In this document: one piece after another, positions 6,256 through 7,684 of the stretch
Numbering within the stretch: the first letter of the stretch is position 1
Layout: every line of letters starts with the position of its first letter
DNA from: Desulfovibrionales bacterium
GTDB taxonomy: Bacteria; Desulfobacterota; Desulfovibrionia; Desulfovibrionales; Desulfomicrobiaceae
Direction: 5' to 3'
NCBI GenBank assembly: GCA_012727515.1
Contig: JAAYGZ010000218.1
Coordinates: forward strand, 1-7,684
DNA: 7,684 nt
Made by a program: the position numbers and the translations under genes
The notes under the pieces: generated by a model
Seen by the model: only the letters and a program-made list of their open reading frames with translations
What the model was told of the DNA's origin: nothing
The model's database searches: none

Positions 6256-7041
6256 ATGGAATACAAGCTGGATACAGAACTCAGAGGGGTCTATTTTACG
6301 ACCAATGCCGGCTGGATGGCCCCGGCCCTGTTTATTTCCTTGATCGCCATTCTCCTTGCGTCCTGGTTTGCAGCAGATACCCCGGTTGTCACTATGTTGT
6401 GTGTCTGGATTACAGGGTGGAGTTTTGGCTGTTATATGCTCTTGCGCCAGGTGTATCGTACCTGGAAGCAACCAGGTTTGTGGATCAAAATAAAGGCCAC
6501 AGGCCTTGCTCTTACTTTTGCCCTGCCCTTTTTTATTGGCGAAGTCGTGGGCATATATGCCTTATACCATGAAGCCAGCCTTGTTAGTGCGCTGTGTATA
6601 TTTGGGATGGCTTTTCTCCATGTTCTTTTTTTCTTTCTGCTCAAAGCCCCAACCCGTATCGGACGCCAGGTCATGGATGAAATAGAGGGCTTTCGCATGT
6701 ACCTTGCGGCCACAGAAAAAGATCGTTTGAATTTTTTGCATCCCCCTGACGAAACGCCGCAATTATTTGAAAAACTCCTGCCCTATGCCATTGCCCTGGG
6801 CGTGGAGAACGCATGGGGATCACGCTTTGCGGCTGTGTTGGCCCAGGCCGGATATGAGCCAAACTGGTACACAGGAAGCTCGTTTCATCGCACCCATCCC
6901 GGAGGTTTTGCCGCTGCATTTTCCTCCAGCATGGCTGGAAGCATTGCTTCTGCTGCCACGGCTCCTGGATCTTCATCAGGCTCTGGTGGCGGAGGTTCTT
7001 CTGGAGGTGGTGGCGGCGGTGGCGGAGGCGGGGGCTGGTAG
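6256..7041 (+). other. Intact 3' reading frame of the broken DUF2207 gene, possible reinitiation product
   Basis: ATG 6256 has AGGA 5 nt upstream and opens 261 codons to TAG 7041. The product would keep four hydrophobic segments (starting APALFISLIAILL, VTMLCVWITGW, LALTFALPFFIG and LVSALCIFGMAFL), a cytoplasmic stretch and the Ser/Gly tail. Translation of this half alone is conceivable, but it would lack the signal peptide and the extracytoplasmic domain. I regard it as part of the pseudogene. Confidence 0.35.
6979..7038 (+). repeat. Low-complexity GGN repeat encoding a Ser/Gly C-terminal tail
   Basis: GGT/GGC/GGA triplets encode a run of Gly interrupted by Ser, ending in Gly-Trp. Such Gly-rich tails are common at the C-terminus of DUF2207 proteins. 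Many closely spaced GG pairs make the plus strand capable in principle of a two-tier G-quadruplex. Confidence 0.6.
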
Positions 7042-7077
7042 GTTTGGTATGCACATTCTGATCACATTGAATTAAAA

Positions 7078-7083
7078 TATGAT
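7078..7083 (+). promoter_or_regulatory. Possible -10 element (TATGAT) before the 6-phosphogluconolactonase gene
   Basis: TATGAT matches the -10 consensus at 5 of 6 bases in an AT-rich stretch. The best -35 (TTCTGA, 7056-7061, 16-nt spacer) is weak. A start of transcription near 7090 would leave almost no leader before ATG 7092, which also lacks a Shine-Dalgarno sequence. The same bases form a small dyad, AATAT-GAT-ATATT (7076-7088). Confidence 0.35.
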
Positions 7084-7091
7084 ATATTACA

Positions 7092-7684
7092 ATGAATCAA
7101 CATGGTTATGAAGTAATTGGTGCAGAGTTTTATGCTACTGCGCGCATTGTACGTCAGCCCAGGGCTGAACACGTACTTGATGCTGCAGGGGCATTTCTTT
7201 GTGCACGGCTTGAGCGCCTGCTCCATGAGCAGGATCAGGTTATTCTGGGTGTGCCGGGGGGGCGGAGTGTGGCCAGGATTTTTGCTGCACTGGCCCGGCA
7301 CCAGCTGGATTGGCAGCGCGTGCATGTATTTTTACTTGATGAGCGCTGTGTGCCCCCTGGAACTCCTGAGAGCAATTATGGCCTGGTGCAGGAACATCTG
7401 ATTGGGCCATTGCAGCAGCGCGGAACGCGGCCCGGCTCTGTGCATCCTTTTGCGTACAATGCAGCCAGCGCGGATCAGGGCGCACAGCAGTACACCACAG
7501 AACTTGCTAGCTATGGCCTGCGTTTTGACGTGTTGCTTGTGAGCATGGGTGAGGATGGGCATGTGGCCAGTCTGTTTCCGCGCCATGCAGCGCTGCGTGT
7601 TGCTGAGCGCTGTTTTATCCATGTACATGATGCGCCCAAGCCGCCACCAGCCAGAATTTCTGCGTCCCTGCCCCTGTTGCGCAC
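7092..7684 (+). CDS. pgl: 6-phosphogluconolactonase, 3' end outside window
   Basis: This enzyme hydrolyses 6-phosphogluconolactone to 6-phosphogluconate in the oxidative pentose phosphate pathway, in the cytosol. The visible 197 residues show the DevB/Pgl motifs. GVPGGRSV (53-60) is the phosphate-loop region, and VFLLDERCVPPGTPESNYG (79-97) matches the family signature with DER-CV and P-x-SNY. SMGEDGHVASLFP (151-163) is the catalytic-region motif, where most members have GMGEDGHTASLFP. The frame is open to the window edge, so about 40 to 50 residues are missing. The ATG at 7092 is preceded by an in-frame TGA at 7080-7082 and by no Shine-Dalgarno sequence, so either initiation is leaderless or an unusual later start is used. 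A G7 run at 7256-7262 lies within the gene and the frame across it is intact. Partners such as zwf are not in view. Confidence 0.93.
   Translation, partial: MNQHGYEVIGAEFYATARIVRQPRAEHVLDAAGAFLCARLERLLHEQDQVILGVPGGRSVARIFAALARHQLDWQRVHVFLLDERCVPPGTPESNYGLVQEHLIGPLQQRGTRPGSVHPFAYNAASADQGAQQYTTELASYGLRFDVLLVSMGEDGHVASLFPRHAALRVAERCFIHVHDAPKPPPARISASLPLLR

Larger units (their letters stand above)
5147..7041 (+). pseudogene. DUF2207 family membrane protein, disrupted by frameshift and nonsense codon
   Basis: The first reading frame starts at ATG 5147 (or TTG 5144), with GGAGG at 5129-5133. A signal peptide ends in SPAWA-Q (cleavage after about residue 31), then comes a beta-rich extracytoplasmic domain, a membrane helix near 245-262 and the family motif GRDP. 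At 5984-5994 PP-x-GFSPA is broken by loss of one base, and the original frame would run to a false stop at 6124. Reading on in the other frame gives GFSPAMVRML, then TAA at 6079-6081 where NMAV-x-GALRIEE expects a residue, probably Lys. It then stays open through about four further membrane helices to the poly-Gly tail ending in Trp at 7038. The repaired protein would be about 631 residues. Family members are membrane proteins of unknown function. Two lesions about 90 bp apart suggest decay; sequencing error is possible. The gene follows the kinase after 34 nt. Confidence 0.85.

Noticed and set aside
1..7684. tRNA or rRNA genes, insertion sequences, CRISPR arrays, prophage or att sites
   Set aside because: I saw no tRNA-like folds, transposase motifs, terminal inverted repeats or regularly spaced repeats; nearly all of the window is accounted for by protein genes.

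Overview
This is ordinary-looking bacterial chromosome of moderate GC content, read with the standard code: at least two genes stop at TGA. The mix of genes is a soluble multi-PAS histidine kinase, an iron-sulfur-flavoprotein-like reductase, a glyoxalase II-like hydrolase, ComF, a DUF2207 membrane protein and 6-phosphogluconolactonase. A probable UGA-Sec codon adds to this picture. Together they suggest an anaerobic or microaerophilic Gram-negative, possibly a sulfate-reducing or related desulfobacterium of the Desulfovibrionales type. That assignment is inference; no marker gene in the window settles it.

Layout. Positions 3-332 (+) are the C-terminal end of a histidine kinase cut by the window edge. 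It converges on a tightly packed minus-strand operon transcribed from about 2593 down to 365. In transcription order the operon holds a metallo-beta-lactamase-fold hydrolase (2574-1945), a 75-residue small protein with an in-frame TGA at codon 14 (1934-1707), a flavodoxin-fold reductase with an ISF-like cysteine motif (1710-1147) and a ComF-family phosphoribosyltransferase (1153-365). All junctions are 10 nt or overlapping, and a good sigma70-type promoter (TTGAGT-17-TACAAT) lies just upstream of the first gene. Divergently, 2809-5112 (+) encodes a four-PAS soluble histidine kinase. It is followed 34 nt later by a DUF2207-family membrane protein gene (5147-7041) broken by a one-base frameshift and a TAA nonsense codon. 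At the right edge is the start of a 6-phosphogluconolactonase gene (7092 onward, truncated).

The most interesting item is the small gene at 1934-1707. It has its own Shine-Dalgarno sequence, overlapping the stop of the gene before. Its reading frame is interrupted only by one TGA, directly after a Cys codon. Twelve nt downstream of that TGA is a perfect 6-bp hairpin with an AGUU loop, placed like a bacterial SECIS element. It then continues in the same frame for 61 codons to an ATGA overlap with the next gene. This reads as a candidate small Cys-Sec selenoprotein of a family I do not recognise, in a redox-flavoured operon. Conventional gene calling would miss it or mis-start it at an internal GTG.
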